Shown: positions 1 through 8,366, counted from the first letter of the stretch. The stretch is 64,000 nucleotides of DNA from Peribacillus sp044761985 (GCF_044761985.1 NZ_JBIWDK010000004.1:186001-250000); one strand, 5' to 3'. The notes: a model not told the origin generated them from the letters alone. Program-made: numbers and translations.

Positions 1-302
1 TTTATTTTTAGTTCTAAATCTCTATATAATTTAATTTCGCACAAAGTAAGTTGCTCCTTTATAGTTAAATAGTACCTATTTTAAGAAGTATATTACATTT
101 ATGTAATTATATAAACTTGCAAAATAAGGTATTTATTGTGAGTCAGAGTTAGTTCGTGGATAAAATTCAATGCTACTTCAAAAGTAAACAGCTAGTTCAC
201 ATAAACCTCTATTATCGGTATTATCGAAGAAGAAACGCATAATGTCTTGAGAACCTTTAGTGTCTTTCACTAAGACTCAAATTCATTCATGTTGTTCGTT
301 AA
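1..302. other. AT-rich gene-free left edge
   Basis: No reading frame with a credible ribosome site, no RNA gene and no clear repeat was seen in this stretch. It is visibly richer in A and T than the metabolic genes to its right, which fits the accessory character of the first 1.5 kb. A gene entering from outside the window cannot be excluded. Confidence 0.5.
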
Positions 303-333
303 CAAAGAAAAAAGGACCACTTTTTGGACCTTT
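303..333 (-). terminator. Intrinsic terminator of the small hypothetical gene
   Basis: On the minus strand AAAGGTCC and GGTCCTTT form an 8-bp stem with one mismatch around AAAAAGT, and the sequence runs directly into a T tract. It lies about 30 bases past the stop codon of the gene at 365-754. Confidence 0.6.
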
Positions 334-343
334 AAGATGTCTC

Positions 344-377
344 CTTGTTGAACTAACGCCCCCGTTAGTTCAACAAG
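344..377. repeat. Perfect 15-bp inverted repeat over the gene's 3' end
   Basis: The arms at 344-358 and 363-377 are perfect reverse complements around a CCCC loop, with core AACTAACG-CCCC-CGTTAGTT. The right arm contains the last codons and stop of the 365-754 gene. A shorter relative with nearly the same core lies upstream of the same gene at 811-829, so similar elements bracket it. Confidence 0.8.
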
Positions 378-754
378 AGTTCTAATATTTTTTGCGTTTG
401 TTTATCATTTATTTCGTAATAACCATTCTTATTACTACTTAGAAGAGTCTTGTTCTTACCAAATTCTTCGATGACGTCAATAACCTCCGTAGATTTATCT
501 TTGTAGGTTAGTTGAATCTTGTATCTTGGTTCAGTTGCAATTTTGTACTCAGCATTTAGGTGATTTGCTTTATTCAAGATACCTCTAATAGTAGCTATCT
601 CTCCTTTATCAGTTGTAGATTTTCCATCTTCAAATGCTTCATCATATTTTTGTATTGTCATACTTTCAATTTTCGAAAACCCATTATAAAACATATTAAA
701 TCCTATAACGAATATAAAAACTAACATTATCAATATCAATATCTTTTTTTTCAT
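365..754 (-). CDS. Small membrane-anchored hypothetical protein
   Basis: I do not recognise this 129-residue protein. It starts at an ATG four bases after a strong G-rich ribosome site (GGGGGGGAG). Residues 4-22 form one hydrophobic segment, either an uncleaved anchor or a signal peptide without a lipobox. The remaining roughly 105 residues are polar and lysine-rich, so the protein is probably displayed outside the membrane. Base composition is more AT-rich than the genes from 1.5 kb on, and it stands alone between related hairpins, next to mobile-element debris. Acquisition by transfer is an inference. It has its own downstream terminator, so it is probably expressed as a single gene. Confidence 0.7.
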   Translation of the reverse strand: MKKKILILIMLVFIFVIGFNMFYNGFSKIESMTIQKYDEAFEDGKSTTDKGEIATIRGILNKANHLNAEYKIATEPRYKIQLTYKDKSTEVIDVIEEFGKNKTLLSSNKNGYYEINDKQTQKILELLLN

Positions 755-810
755 ATTACTCCCCCCCTCTTTAGAATTGACCTCAACGTTATATTCTATC
801 GTCTTCTACA

Positions 811-829
811 ACTAACCTGCCCCGTTAGT
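811..829. repeat. Short inverted repeat, relative of 344-377
   Basis: ACTAAC (811-816) and GTTAGT (824-829) flank CTGCCCC. The motif repeats the core of the hairpin at 344-377 almost letter for letter and lies upstream of the same small gene. Confidence 0.6.
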
Positions 830-915
830 GGAAGAGAGGGCAAAATGACCGTCTAGTTAACATAATTCAACTTATCGGTTTATGTATTCTTGAATTTTAA
901 GGTCATTTATATCGC

Positions 916-953
916 TGCAATACATTTGCAAGCATGCTTGCAAATGTATTGCA
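916..953. repeat. Perfect 38-bp palindrome
   Basis: Positions 916-934 are the exact reverse complement of 935-953, centred on GCATGC (932-937). The outer ends contain GCAATAC and GTATTGC, the unit repeated in the array to the right. A loop-free palindrome of this length could extrude a cruciform or bind a dimeric protein. It is not followed by a T tract and does not look like a terminator. Confidence 0.9.
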
Positions 954-1018
954 CGTAAGGGAAAAGTGTATTACAAATGTATTGCTTGTGTATTGCTTGT
1001 GTATTGCAAACGTATTGC
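946..1018 (+). repeat. GTATTGC array with exact 11-bp period
   Basis: GTATTGC occurs at 946, 979, 990, 1001 and 1012, with GTATTAC at 968. Every step is a multiple of 11 bases; the 957 position is degenerate. An inverted copy begins at 917 in the palindrome. Units in helical phase next to a palindrome resemble iterons of a replication origin or a multi-site operator. No replication gene is visible, so function is unassigned. Confidence 0.85.
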
Positions 1019-1033
1019 ACATGCGATTTTCGT

Positions 1034-1084
1034 GCTATCACGGTTTTGTTAGGCTTTGCCTAACCTAGCACCCTCGGTGATAGC
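1034..1084. repeat. Nested inverted repeats
   Basis: GCTATCAC (1034-1041) pairs with GTGATAGC (1077-1084). Inside lies a second hairpin, GTTAGGC (1048-1054) with GCCTAAC (1058-1064) around TTT. Together they could form a stem within a stem. It directly follows the 11-bp array and may belong to the same remnant element. Confidence 0.75.
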
Positions 1085-1160
1085 AAAAATCCCTTATGCT
1101 CTTCAGTTTTTCTTCAAGGTATCCATCGGAGAGATTACTTTTGAAAAATCACAAAAGCCG

Positions 1161-1292
1161 TTATCTTTTTAGATACACAATATCTGGATCATGAACGAGC
1201 CCAATATCTTCATCCTCCATATCTAACTGTTGAACAATAAAAGAGTCGAGATCCATGCCAGTAAACTTCCCTTTAGTCGATAATTCCTTCAT
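1161..1292 (-). pseudogene. 43-codon open frame, probable gene fragment
   Basis: An ATG at 1292 opens a 43-residue acidic frame ending LKR that closes at a TAA (1161-1163). There is no ribosome site before the ATG and an in-frame TGA lies just upstream, so this looks like the tail of a decayed gene rather than a working one. No family was recognised. Confidence 0.35.
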
Positions 1293-1344
1293 TCTAGATC
1301 ACAGTTAGCACTTATAGTTGTTCAAATTGAGGAGTTATGCTTAG

Positions 1345-1428
1345 AGGAATTTCAATACAAATCGTACCAATGGAGCTAAATTTAGAATGACTCCTGCACA
1401 ATACAGGAGTCATCGTTTAGCTGTTTAA
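1345..1428 (+). pseudogene. IS3-family (IS150 group) transposase C-terminal remnant
   Basis: The frame from 1345, after an in-frame TAG at 1342-1344, reads FNTNRTNGAKFR then MTPAQYRSHRLAV and a stop. This is the characteristic end of IS3-family OrfB transposases, where YNxxR and MTPxQYRxH are conserved. The DDE core and everything upstream are missing, so the copy is dead. A perfect 10-bp inverted repeat at 1387-1413 falls inside the coding remnant. Confidence 0.7.
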
Positions 1429-1444
1429 ACTATAGGTATTTTTT

Positions 1445-1474
1445 TAGACTGTCCATTTTATGGGGCACAGTTCA
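1445..1474. mobile_element. Right terminal end of a decayed IS3-family element
   Basis: Read from the outside in, the segment begins TGAACTGTGCCCC and continues into an A-rich stretch with TGGACA, the style of IS150-group terminal inverted repeats. It sits about 17 bases past the transposase remnant's stop, the usual arrangement at a right end. The matching left end was not found. The element abuts the stop codon of the siderophore permease gene. Confidence 0.55.
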
Positions 1475-1498
1475 TGGAAACCTGGTTTTTTAATCCGA

Positions 1499-2500
1499 TC
1501 AAGCTGTCTTCCTTAATAAATATAGGAAGTAAGGAGCTCCGATAATAGCGACGATGATTCCGGCTGGAATGGTTTGTTCACTATAAATGATGCGGCCTAT
1601 TGTATCAGCGAAAACTAAGATGGCTGCACCAATTATGGGAGATAAGAATAAAAAGCTCTGATGCTTGGAACCGACCAGCTGTTTGGCGATATGAGGAGCA
1701 ATCAATCCAATGAAACTAATACTCCCAACGACCGAAACCGCCGAGGCCGCTAATGCTACCGCAATGATCAGCAAAAGGGCCCGATCCCGGTTCAGGGAAA
1801 CGCCCAGCCCTTTCGCCACCGTTTCATTAAGAGCGAGAAGATTCATTGCCTTTTGCTTCCAAAGTAAAAACGGTATCGCCACCAGTAGCCAGGGAAGAAG
1901 CGCTAGAATAAAGGGCCAATCGGCTCCCCATATATTCCCTGCAAGCCATTTGGAGATGAATTGGACATCCTCCTGTTTAGCGCCTGAAACCAAGATGATC
2001 ATTAATCCCGATAATGCCGAGGCAAACCCGACCCCCATCAGCACGAGCTTGATCGGCTGGATACCGTTTTTCCTGTCCAACGTGAAGAGGACGATCAGCC
2101 CGGCTGTAATGATCCCACCTAAGAAACCTACTGCCGGTAACTGATAGGTATAGGAGTCTAAATTGGCGTCAACGAACAAGTAAAATAAGGTAATTGCAAC
2201 CCCTGCTCCAGCATTTATACCGATAATACCTGGATCAGCTAAATCATTTTTGGTCAATGTCTGTAAAATGGCACCAGATAATGCCAGCGACATCCCTGCT
2301 AAAGTTAGGACCAGGACGCGAGGAAACCGAACGGAAAAGAGAATGAATTCCTCTTTGAATGTCCCATCCCCCAATATCGTCGGAATGATTTGAGAGATAC
2401 CGACTGAGGAAGGTCCTAAGCTGATGCCGGCAAGGATACTTATGATCAGTAATAGGGTCGTTAAGCTATACATCCATCGTACATTACTTTTTTTACGCAA
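1499..2500 (-). CDS. Iron-siderophore ABC transporter permease (FecCD family)
   Basis: This is the second of two membrane subunits of a BtuC/FecCD-type importer, 333 residues with about ten hydrophobic segments. Family signatures include the GxxLQxxTxNxLAdPgiiGinaGA region near residues 75-105 and the cytoplasmic loop NETVAKGLGVSLNR that contacts the ATPase. The start is TTG at 2500, ten bases after AAAGGAGG and overlapping the end of the preceding permease gene by eight bases, which indicates translational coupling; the first in-frame ATG is too far from the site. It resembles B. subtilis YfhA, but I do not assign a substrate beyond ferric siderophore. Confidence 0.9.
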   Translation of the reverse strand: MRKKSNVRWMYSLTTLLLIISILAGISLGPSSVGISQIIPTILGDGTFKEEFILFSVRFPRVLVLTLAGMSLALSGAILQTLTKNDLADPGIIGINAGAGVAITLFYLFVDANLDSYTYQLPAVGFLGGIITAGLIVLFTLDRKNGIQPIKLVLMGVGFASALSGLMIILVSGAKQEDVQFISKWLAGNIWGADWPFILALLPWLLVAIPFLLWKQKAMNLLALNETVAKGLGVSLNRDRALLLIIAVALAASAVSVVGSISFIGLIAPHIAKQLVGSKHQSFLFLSPIIGAAILVFADTIGRIIYSEQTIPAGIIVAIIGAPYFLYLLRKTA

Positions 2501-3491
2501 AGAAAGTTCGACCTCCTTTCTTTACCAAGACCAGGAAGAATAGGAACCCGATTAATGAGACCAATGCAACAATGGGGATTTCCAATGGAGCAATTACGAT
2601 TCTACTAATGAAATCTGTTAGAACCATAAAGGATCCGCCGATTATAATCGACATCGGGATGATCAAACGGTAATCCGCCCCCACGATCTTCCGGACGATA
2701 TGTGGAATGAATAAGCCCACGAACGACAAATTCCCTATCAGGGCTACTGCCGTTCCTGCTAAAACGATGACCACGAACATCAAAATCACTTTGATCTTCT
2801 TCGTCTTCTGTCCAAGCCCTTTCGCCACTTCTTCATTTAAGCTAAGGACGGTCAATGGTTTGCTATAGACAGTCGCCAACACTAAACCAAAGATGATGAA
2901 GGGGACAATGATCAAAGCATCCCATGTTGTGCTGATCAACCCTCCAGCCGTCCATGTACTGACATTTTTCGATACATTGAAAAGAATGGCTATACCACTT
3001 GAAATGGCCTGTAAAAAGAGAGAAACGGCCGCTCCCGCTAAAACGAGCTTTAGCGGAGATAAACCGTTTCTAGACGTGATACCTATTCCAAATACAAGTA
3101 GCATACCAATCATTGCACCTATAAAAGAACTGAACATAAGCATTAAGAAGGTGATTCCGGGAATGAAGGCCAATGCCAGGGTAAGAGCTAAAGTAGCACC
3201 TGAAGTCAGACCGAGTAGACCCGGATCGGCAAGAGGATTCCTTGTCATCCCTTGCATGATGGCCCCGGCAACTGCCAACGCGGCTCCCACGAAGAATGCT
3301 GCGATGACACGAGGAAGACGAATTTCTCTTAGCACATCATAATAGGGTCCACCGCTTCTTCCGATAACAGCTTCATATAAATCTTGAAAACTCGTATTTG
3401 CTGCACCATACCCTAACGCCAAGACCACGACCACCATCAAAACAACGAACGATAAAACCATTTTGCTTATAATAGAATAGGAGACTTTCAT
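2493..3491 (-). CDS. Iron-siderophore ABC transporter permease (FecCD family)
   Basis: First membrane subunit of the importer, 332 residues. It carries the FecCD signature GAIMQGMTRNPLADPGLLG near residues 75-95 and the ATPase-facing loop NEEVAKGLGQKTKK. Multiple hydrophobic segments span the length. GGGGAGA precedes the ATG at 3491 by four bases. The gene lies between the binding-protein gene and the second permease in one minus-strand operon, so the two permeases probably form a heterodimer, as in B. subtilis YfiZ-YfhA. Confidence 0.9.
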   Translation of the reverse strand: MKVSYSIISKMVLSFVVLMVVVVLALGYGAANTSFQDLYEAVIGRSGGPYYDVLREIRLPRVIAAFFVGAALAVAGAIMQGMTRNPLADPGLLGLTSGATLALTLALAFIPGITFLMLMFSSFIGAMIGMLLVFGIGITSRNGLSPLKLVLAGAAVSLFLQAISSGIAILFNVSKNVSTWTAGGLISTTWDALIIVPFIIFGLVLATVYSKPLTVLSLNEEVAKGLGQKTKKIKVILMFVVIVLAGTAVALIGNLSFVGLFIPHIVRKIVGADYRLIIPMSIIIGGSFMVLTDFISRIVIAPLEIPIVALVSLIGFLFFLVLVKKGGRTFFA

Positions 3492-3502
3492 CGAATCTCC
3501 CC

Positions 3503-4435
3503 TTATTTACCTAGAAAAGATTCTTCGAAGAAGTCTAGTTGTTTATCGAAAGAATGGGCATCGGCGAAATAGAATGCAGAGCCTTCCGCATAAAATACCT
3601 TTTTATCTTTAACCGCCGGTATTTTGTTGTACCAAGTTGAGTCCATGAATGAAGTATCTTGTCCTTCTTTCACTAAATTAAGGACTAAATAATCCCCAAC
3701 ATAGTCACCTAATACTTCTTCGGAAATTCCAAAATATCCAGGCTCAAGGGCAACATCTTTAACAGCCTTTGGCATGTTCAATCCCATTTCCTGATACAGG
3801 ATTTCCGTTCCACGTCCCCAGTTATCGCCAAATAAATAGATTTGCTTATCAGAGTTACCAGCAACCGTTATAGTAGCATCTTCCCCGATTTTATCTTTGA
3901 TTTTGTCTCCTACTACTTTCGAACGTGCTTGGAAATCTTTAACCCACTTAGTCATTTCCTCTTCTTTATTGACTACTTTACCCACTTCGATACGTTGGTC
4001 GATGTAATTCAAAGCACCGTATGTGAAGATTACGGTTGGCGCAATCTCTTGTAATTTTTTAACGTCTTCCACATCATTAGAACCGATGATCAAATCTGGA
4101 TCAAGTTCAATGATTTTCTCATAATCCGTGCTCGCTACCACTTCAGCATCCGGATATTTTTTGGCGAAATCCGGGTTATCTTTTGACCATGAATCCATTC
4201 CGACTACGTTGACACCCATTTCCATTAAATCTCCCACGAATAACGATAAAACGACTACGCGTTTTGGATCGGCGGGAACTTTAACCGTACCGTTTTCCGA
4301 TTTATAGCTGATCGTACCCGATTTTTTTGCATCATCCTTGCCTTGCGATGTTTCTTTAGTCGATGATTCATCATTTCCACAAGCCGTTAAAATAACCATT
4401 AATGCTGCAACTAAGAATAAAAGCCATTTTTTCAT
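3503..4435 (-). CDS. Siderophore-binding lipoprotein of ABC importer
   Basis: The 310-residue protein begins with a lysine-tipped hydrophobic signal and the lipobox LTAC, so it should be lipid-anchored on the outer face of the membrane. The rest is a type III periplasmic-binding fold: VVVLSLFVGDLMEMGV near the N-terminus, then ELDPDLIIG, both typical of FeuA/YfiY-type ferric-siderophore receptors. I place the start at the ATG at 4435 because AAAGGAG sits seven bases upstream; further in-frame ATGs at 4441 and 4471 lie too close to or beyond the ribosome site. It delivers substrate to the two downstream permeases. Confidence 0.9.
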   Translation of the reverse strand: MKKWLLFLVAALMVILTACGNDESSTKETSQGKDDAKKSGTISYKSENGTVKVPADPKRVVVLSLFVGDLMEMGVNVVGMDSWSKDNPDFAKKYPDAEVVASTDYEKIIELDPDLIIGSNDVEDVKKLQEIAPTVIFTYGALNYIDQRIEVGKVVNKEEEMTKWVKDFQARSKVVGDKIKDKIGEDATITVAGNSDKQIYLFGDNWGRGTEILYQEMGLNMPKAVKDVALEPGYFGISEEVLGDYVGDYLVLNLVKEGQDTSFMDSTWYNKIPAVKDKKVFYAEGSAFYFADAHSFDKQLDFFEESFLGK

Positions 4436-4437
4436 GT

Positions 4438-5226
4438 TCATTCTCCTTTTATTAGATCGTATGTGATGCAAACTGGTTTACCTGTACGGGGGTCTTTACT
4501 GATTTCCGCGTCAATTTTAAACACTTTCTTCAGTACATCTGGACTCATCACTTCTTCTGGTGTGCCCGCTTTTATTAAATTCCCACTCTCAAGAGCGATC
4601 ATGAAATGTGAAAACCGGGCTGCATGATTCAAATCATGTAGAACCATCACAATGGTCCGATTTTCCTTTTCATTCAAGTTCTGCAAAAGCTCCAATACTT
4701 CAAGTTGATGGGCCATGTCCAGATAGGTTGTAGGCTCATCCAAAAAAATGATGTCCGTGTTTTGCGCAAGTGCCAAGGCAATCCACACCCGCTGTTTTTG
4801 ACCTCCGGAAAGTTCATCTACAGAGTTGTGTCTAAATTCATATGTATTAGTAGACTTCATGGCCCAATCAATGATTTCTTTGTCTTCTTTTTTTAGGCCA
4901 CCGAACCCTGATTGATATGGAAAACGACCATATGAAACCAGTTCCTCGACTAAAAGTCCTACTGCACTATCCTGTGTTTGTGGCAAGATCGACAGTTCCC
5001 TCGCCAATTCTTTCGTATTCTTTTTTTGTATTTCTGCTCCATCAAGAAAGACCTGTCCATTTTGATAGGGAATGATTCTTGTTAAAGCTTTTAATAACGT
5101 TGATTTTCCACACCCATTAGATCCTATGATTGTAGTAATTTGACCATCGGGAATTTCAATCGTCAAGCCGTTAACGATCACTTTTTTATCGTATCCAACT
5201 TCAACGTTACTAACGTTCATTCGCAT
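4438..5226 (-). CDS. Siderophore ABC transporter ATP-binding protein
   Basis: This 262-residue FecE/YusV-type ATPase powers the importer. Walker A is GSNGCGKST (about 35-43), the signature is LSGGQKQR, Walker B is IIFLDEP and the switch histidine lies in VLHDLNHA. The gene is first in the operon, with order ATPase, binding protein, permease, permease. GGAGG lies ten bases before the ATG at 5226; the ATG at 5220 is an alternative. The Fur box and SigA-type promoter directly upstream predict expression under iron limitation. Confidence 0.92.
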   Translation of the reverse strand: MRMNVSNVEVGYDKKVIVNGLTIEIPDGQITTIIGSNGCGKSTLLKALTRIIPYQNGQVFLDGAEIQKKNTKELARELSILPQTQDSAVGLLVEELVSYGRFPYQSGFGGLKKEDKEIIDWAMKSTNTYEFRHNSVDELSGGQKQRVWIALALAQNTDIIFLDEPTTYLDMAHQLEVLELLQNLNEKENRTIVMVLHDLNHAARFSHFMIALESGNLIKAGTPEEVMSPDVLKKVFKIDAEISKDPRTGKPVCITYDLIKGE

Positions 5227-5257
5227 GTAATCATTACCTCCCCTTTCACGCTGAAAT

Positions 5258-5272
5258 TGATAATCGTTATCA
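5258..5272 (-). promoter_or_regulatory. Fur box of the siderophore operon
   Basis: TGATAATCGTTATCA matches the 7-1-7 Fur operator (TGATAAT-N-ATTATCA) at 13 of 14 defined positions. It lies between the predicted -10 element and the first gene, where bound Fur would block transcription. Confidence 0.85.
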
Positions 5273-5288
5273 ACTACTTAACAATAAG

Positions 5289-5317
5289 ATTATTCAGTAT
5301 AATCGAATCTTTGTCAA
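5289..5317 (-). promoter_or_regulatory. SigA-type promoter of the siderophore operon
   Basis: On the minus strand TTGACA (5317-5312) is followed after 17 bases by AATAAT (5294-5289). The Fur box begins about 16 bases downstream of the -10 element, so it would cover the early transcribed region. Confidence 0.65.
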
Positions 5318-5386
5318 GCGTTTTTAGGAGAAAAGAACTAAGGTACTACCCTCGTTTTTTTCCCTCCATATAACAACTGCAAATAA

Positions 5387-5410
5387 CAGCCGCCCAAATT
5401 TGGACAGCTG
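5387..5410 (-). terminator. Possible terminator of nrnB
   Basis: CAGCTGTCC and GGGCGGCTG on the minus strand form a 9-bp stem with two G-U pairs around AAATTT. The following T tract is poor, so the assignment is moderate. Confidence 0.45.
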
Positions 5411-5417
5411 CATTGCC

Positions 5418-6587
5418 TTACCCTCTATTCACAAACTCTTCGTATCTTTCATCGTTCGCAAGCCAGGCTACATATTTACGTTTCGTGTATTTTTCCGCTT
5501 CCTCGAACGTATCAAACGATTTCTTTATCAGTTTTCCATTCACTTCAATGATCCACTCTTCTTCTTCATCATTTTCATAAATGAAGATATCCTGTTTATC
5601 TCTCGTTGAATATAGGCAACCTTCTGGTGAATTCTTCACATTCAATTGGTTCTTATGAGCGTCGCGCTTAATCGGTTCAGAGAAGAATGTCTTCTCGACG
5701 AATTGGCTGTATGCTTTTTCCGACATCGTACAACCTGCGGCTTTTTGATGGCCGCCCCCATCATATTTCCCTGCAACCTCAGCTACATCTATCTCATCAT
5801 GGATGGTGCGGAAACTGATTCTTTTGCTTCCGACCATAAGGATCGCAATATAATCCAGATGGGAAAATTCTTTTGATAGCTCATTACCCAATTCCGAATG
5901 GTAAGACTCGGCATGGACCACCCCAACTGTATGAGGACCGACCGTAGCCTGATACACTTCTCTTTTTTTCCTATTTATGTACCGATCCACACGACTCTCT
6001 TCCACTCCCAAAAGAGTCTGTTCCACTTCATCAAACGCGAAGTTTTCAGCTGATGAGAGCTTATGTGCAATCTTCGTTTCGAATTCTTCAATCGGAATCA
6101 TGAAGAATAAGTCATTCAACCGTTTGGCCGTTACATTATTATTGGCCTGCCATTCCCATGTATCATATTGTCGAACCAATTCAACGAATTCAGAGAAAAT
6201 CCGGGAAGGCTCCAGCCACTTTTGATCCACCGCATATTGATAGAATAAAGAAGTGGCTGCCGTTTGTTTGCCGTCTTCCTGTTCAACCGTAACAGATGCC
6301 CAGTCATGTTCATTCAAATGCAGTGCCGACTTATGATGGTCGATTAAAAGTGCATGTCCTCCATCCTCAACGAATTGCGTAATCATTTTTTCATTATCTT
6401 CATTTACCGAAAGATCGGTAACAATCAATGTATCCTCGATATTCGCCTGCTCAAGAAATGCTTCGACATTCTGATTAAGGCGGCCGATTGAATTATAGCT
6501 AACTACCACGTCTTCCCCGAATGCAAGCTTCGCGACGATTCCGCAGCCGACCCCGTCTAAATCATTATGTGTAAAAAGATAGTACAC
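5418..6587 (-). CDS. nrnB: DHH/DHHA1 phosphoesterase, NrnB-type nanoRNase
   Basis: The 389-residue protein has the full DHH layout: HNDLDGVGC at residues 7-15, two further metal-binding segments (VTDLS near 58 and LIDHHKSA near 82) and a C-terminal DHHA1 domain with the YDGGGHQKAAG substrate motif. Length and the opening motif match B. subtilis NrnB (YngD), which degrades short RNA oligonucleotides from the 3' end. RecJ-like exonucleases share the fold but are longer. The start is a GTG at 6587, five bases after AGGAGGGG. It is transcribed alone. Confidence 0.82.
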   Translation of the reverse strand: MYYLFTHNDLDGVGCGIVAKLAFGEDVVVSYNSIGRLNQNVEAFLEQANIEDTLIVTDLSVNEDNEKMITQFVEDGGHALLIDHHKSALHLNEHDWASVTVEQEDGKQTAATSLFYQYAVDQKWLEPSRIFSEFVELVRQYDTWEWQANNNVTAKRLNDLFFMIPIEEFETKIAHKLSSAENFAFDEVEQTLLGVEESRVDRYINRKKREVYQATVGPHTVGVVHAESYHSELGNELSKEFSHLDYIAILMVGSKRISFRTIHDEIDVAEVAGKYDGGGHQKAAGCTMSEKAYSQFVEKTFFSEPIKRDAHKNQLNVKNSPEGCLYSTRDKQDIFIYENDEEEEWIIEVNGKLIKKSFDTFEEAEKYTKRKYVAWLANDERYEEFVNRG

Positions 6588-6811
6588 ATAAACCCCTCCT
6601 AAAAACTAATATATTTACTTTTCCCTAAGAAATGATTTTCAATTGCAATCTTTACAATTGTAGCATAATCACATCCGACTATTTTAACACGGTTCCACCC
6701 AAAACCGCTTTGAACGTAAAAAAAAATCGACCACCTTCAATTTTTTTCTTTATTTTGTAATATTTACATCGTAATATAGATGAGTTACTAAATAGAAATC
6801 GAGGTATGACA

Positions 6812-8317
6812 ATGTATCAGTTCAGATCAGATCGTGCATCAAGAGAAATAATAAATAACTCAAGACACTCGGCCATCATCATCTATACACTATTCACGAT
6901 TGCTGCCGGCCTCCTATTTTCATTCACAGTCGGCATACCGACTCTAAACATTGGAATCATTGCCCTTTTTAGCATCATCCCCGCCGTTGTGGCCTCCATT
7001 TTGATCAAGCAAAAAAAATGGACACTCGGGGTGCCCTATCTTATCGGCATCACGATCAACCTTTTATTCGCTTCGATCATCATCCAGTCCAGTAGCCCTT
7101 TGTCATTGGTCCTGTTATATCTAGGGCTTCTTTTTGCGTCCATTTATTACGATTATTATCATGTCATCTTGTCGATCGTCCTATATTCAGGGTTCCTGAT
7201 TTACCTGATTTTATGGTCAGAACCTTTTTCCATGGTTTTATCTGAAAAGGGCGTCACTGTACTTGGTATCATTCTTTTATTTATTTTAACTGCCATTTTA
7301 TCCGTCTTTTTCAGTTTAATCGGTAGTGCTTCGATTAATGTCGCTTTGGTCGAGCTTGCTAAGAGCCGACAAACGGAAATCAAGACCAAGGATATGCTTG
7401 ACGAAATCACCAAATCCGTTCATGGATTGACCGACTTTTACAATGAGCTGCAAGCCAATGTCCAAGTCACTGGAAATATCTCCAAGGAAATCACGAATGC
7501 CTTTATAGAAGTCACAAGGAATATTGAATCCCAGGCATTAAGCGCCAATGAAGTGAAAGATTCCATCGATTCATTCGATGTAGAAGTTCAACAGGCCACC
7601 CTTGCATCCGATAAAATGAAAGTCCATACGGTAGAAAATGAATCAAGCACCAAAGATGGACGTCAGGCGATGATCATCCTTGCCCAAGATATTATATCCG
7701 TGGGGGAAAAGGCTAAACAGACCGCCTTCTTAATGGAAGAATTGAATCAACAAAATAAGCAGATCCAAACGATTCTGGCAACAATCGAAGACATCTCGGA
7801 CCAAACGAACTTAATTTCCTTGAATGCCTCCATCGAGGCGGCACGAGCGGGGGAACATGGGAAGAGCTTTGCCGTGGTTGCGGATGAGATCAGGAAGCTT
7901 GCTATAAACAGCCGACAGGCGACCAATCAAATCCAGCAAATCTTACATCATATCTCCATCAAGTCTAATGAGGTGACAGATGGCGTGAATCAGAGCTTGG
8001 ATGTTGCAGGCATGATAAAGAAAAACTCCGAAGATGTCGAACACGTTTTCAAAGAGATGGAAGGAAACACGCTCCAAGTCATGGAACAATCGATCAAACT
8101 TCAAACCATGCTTCAAGCTTTGACGCAAAACTCGAGTACGGCAACGAATGAAGTGACCAATATTGCCAGCATCGTACAGGAAAATGCCGCTTCCCTGGAG
8201 GAAGTCGCCGCGAGCGTGGTCGATCAGAATACCCTCATTACCCAAATGGAAAGTAACTTCTCCAGTTTTGAAGACCTTTTAAGAAGCCTGGAAAAGCTGA
8301 CAGTCAGCGAGAAGTAA
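6812..8317 (+). CDS. Methyl-accepting chemotaxis protein without HAMP
   Basis: About 190 N-terminal residues hold six or so hydrophobic segments with no large extracellular sensor, and the rest is a cytoplasmic coiled signalling domain. The tip reads DQTNLISLNASIEAARAGEHGKSF, the conserved CheA/CheW-binding hairpin, slightly shifted from the usual LLALNAAIEAARAGE. No HAMP linker is apparent, so the sensor may be the membrane bundle itself. I place the start at 6812, seven bases after GAGG; the ATG at 6806 is only one base from it. The ligand is unknown. No flagellar or che genes lie nearby. Confidence 0.88.
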   Translation: MYQFRSDRASREIINNSRHSAIIIYTLFTIAAGLLFSFTVGIPTLNIGIIALFSIIPAVVASILIKQKKWTLGVPYLIGITINLLFASIIIQSSSPLSLVLLYLGLLFASIYYDYYHVILSIVLYSGFLIYLILWSEPFSMVLSEKGVTVLGIILLFILTAILSVFFSLIGSASINVALVELAKSRQTEIKTKDMLDEITKSVHGLTDFYNELQANVQVTGNISKEITNAFIEVTRNIESQALSANEVKDSIDSFDVEVQQATLASDKMKVHTVENESSTKDGRQAMIILAQDIISVGEKAKQTAFLMEELNQQNKQIQTILATIEDISDQTNLISLNASIEAARAGEHGKSFAVVADEIRKLAINSRQATNQIQQILHHISIKSNEVTDGVNQSLDVAGMIKKNSEDVEHVFKEMEGNTLQVMEQSIKLQTMLQALTQNSSTATNEVTNIASIVQENAASLEEVAASVVDQNTLITQMESNFSSFEDLLRSLEKLTVSEK

Positions 8318-8334
8318 TTTGTTTGTTCAAGAAG

Positions 8335-8366
8335 AAAGCCGCGGATGGTTGCCCTTCCGCGGCTTT
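8335..8366. terminator. Bidirectional terminator between chemoreceptor and ribH
   Basis: AAAGCCGCGGA (8335-8345) pairs perfectly with TCCGCGGCTTT (8356-8366). It lies between convergent genes, 17 bases past one stop and 10 bases past the other, with T-rich flanks on both strands. Confidence 0.75.

Noticed and set aside
1387..1413. Terminator hairpin ATGACTCCTG/CAGGAGTCAT
   Set aside because: No T tract on either strand and it is part of the transposase remnant's coding sequence.
1710..2144. Plus-strand ORF opposite the permease gene
   Set aside because: Shadow of a strongly supported membrane protein on the other strand, with no ribosome site.
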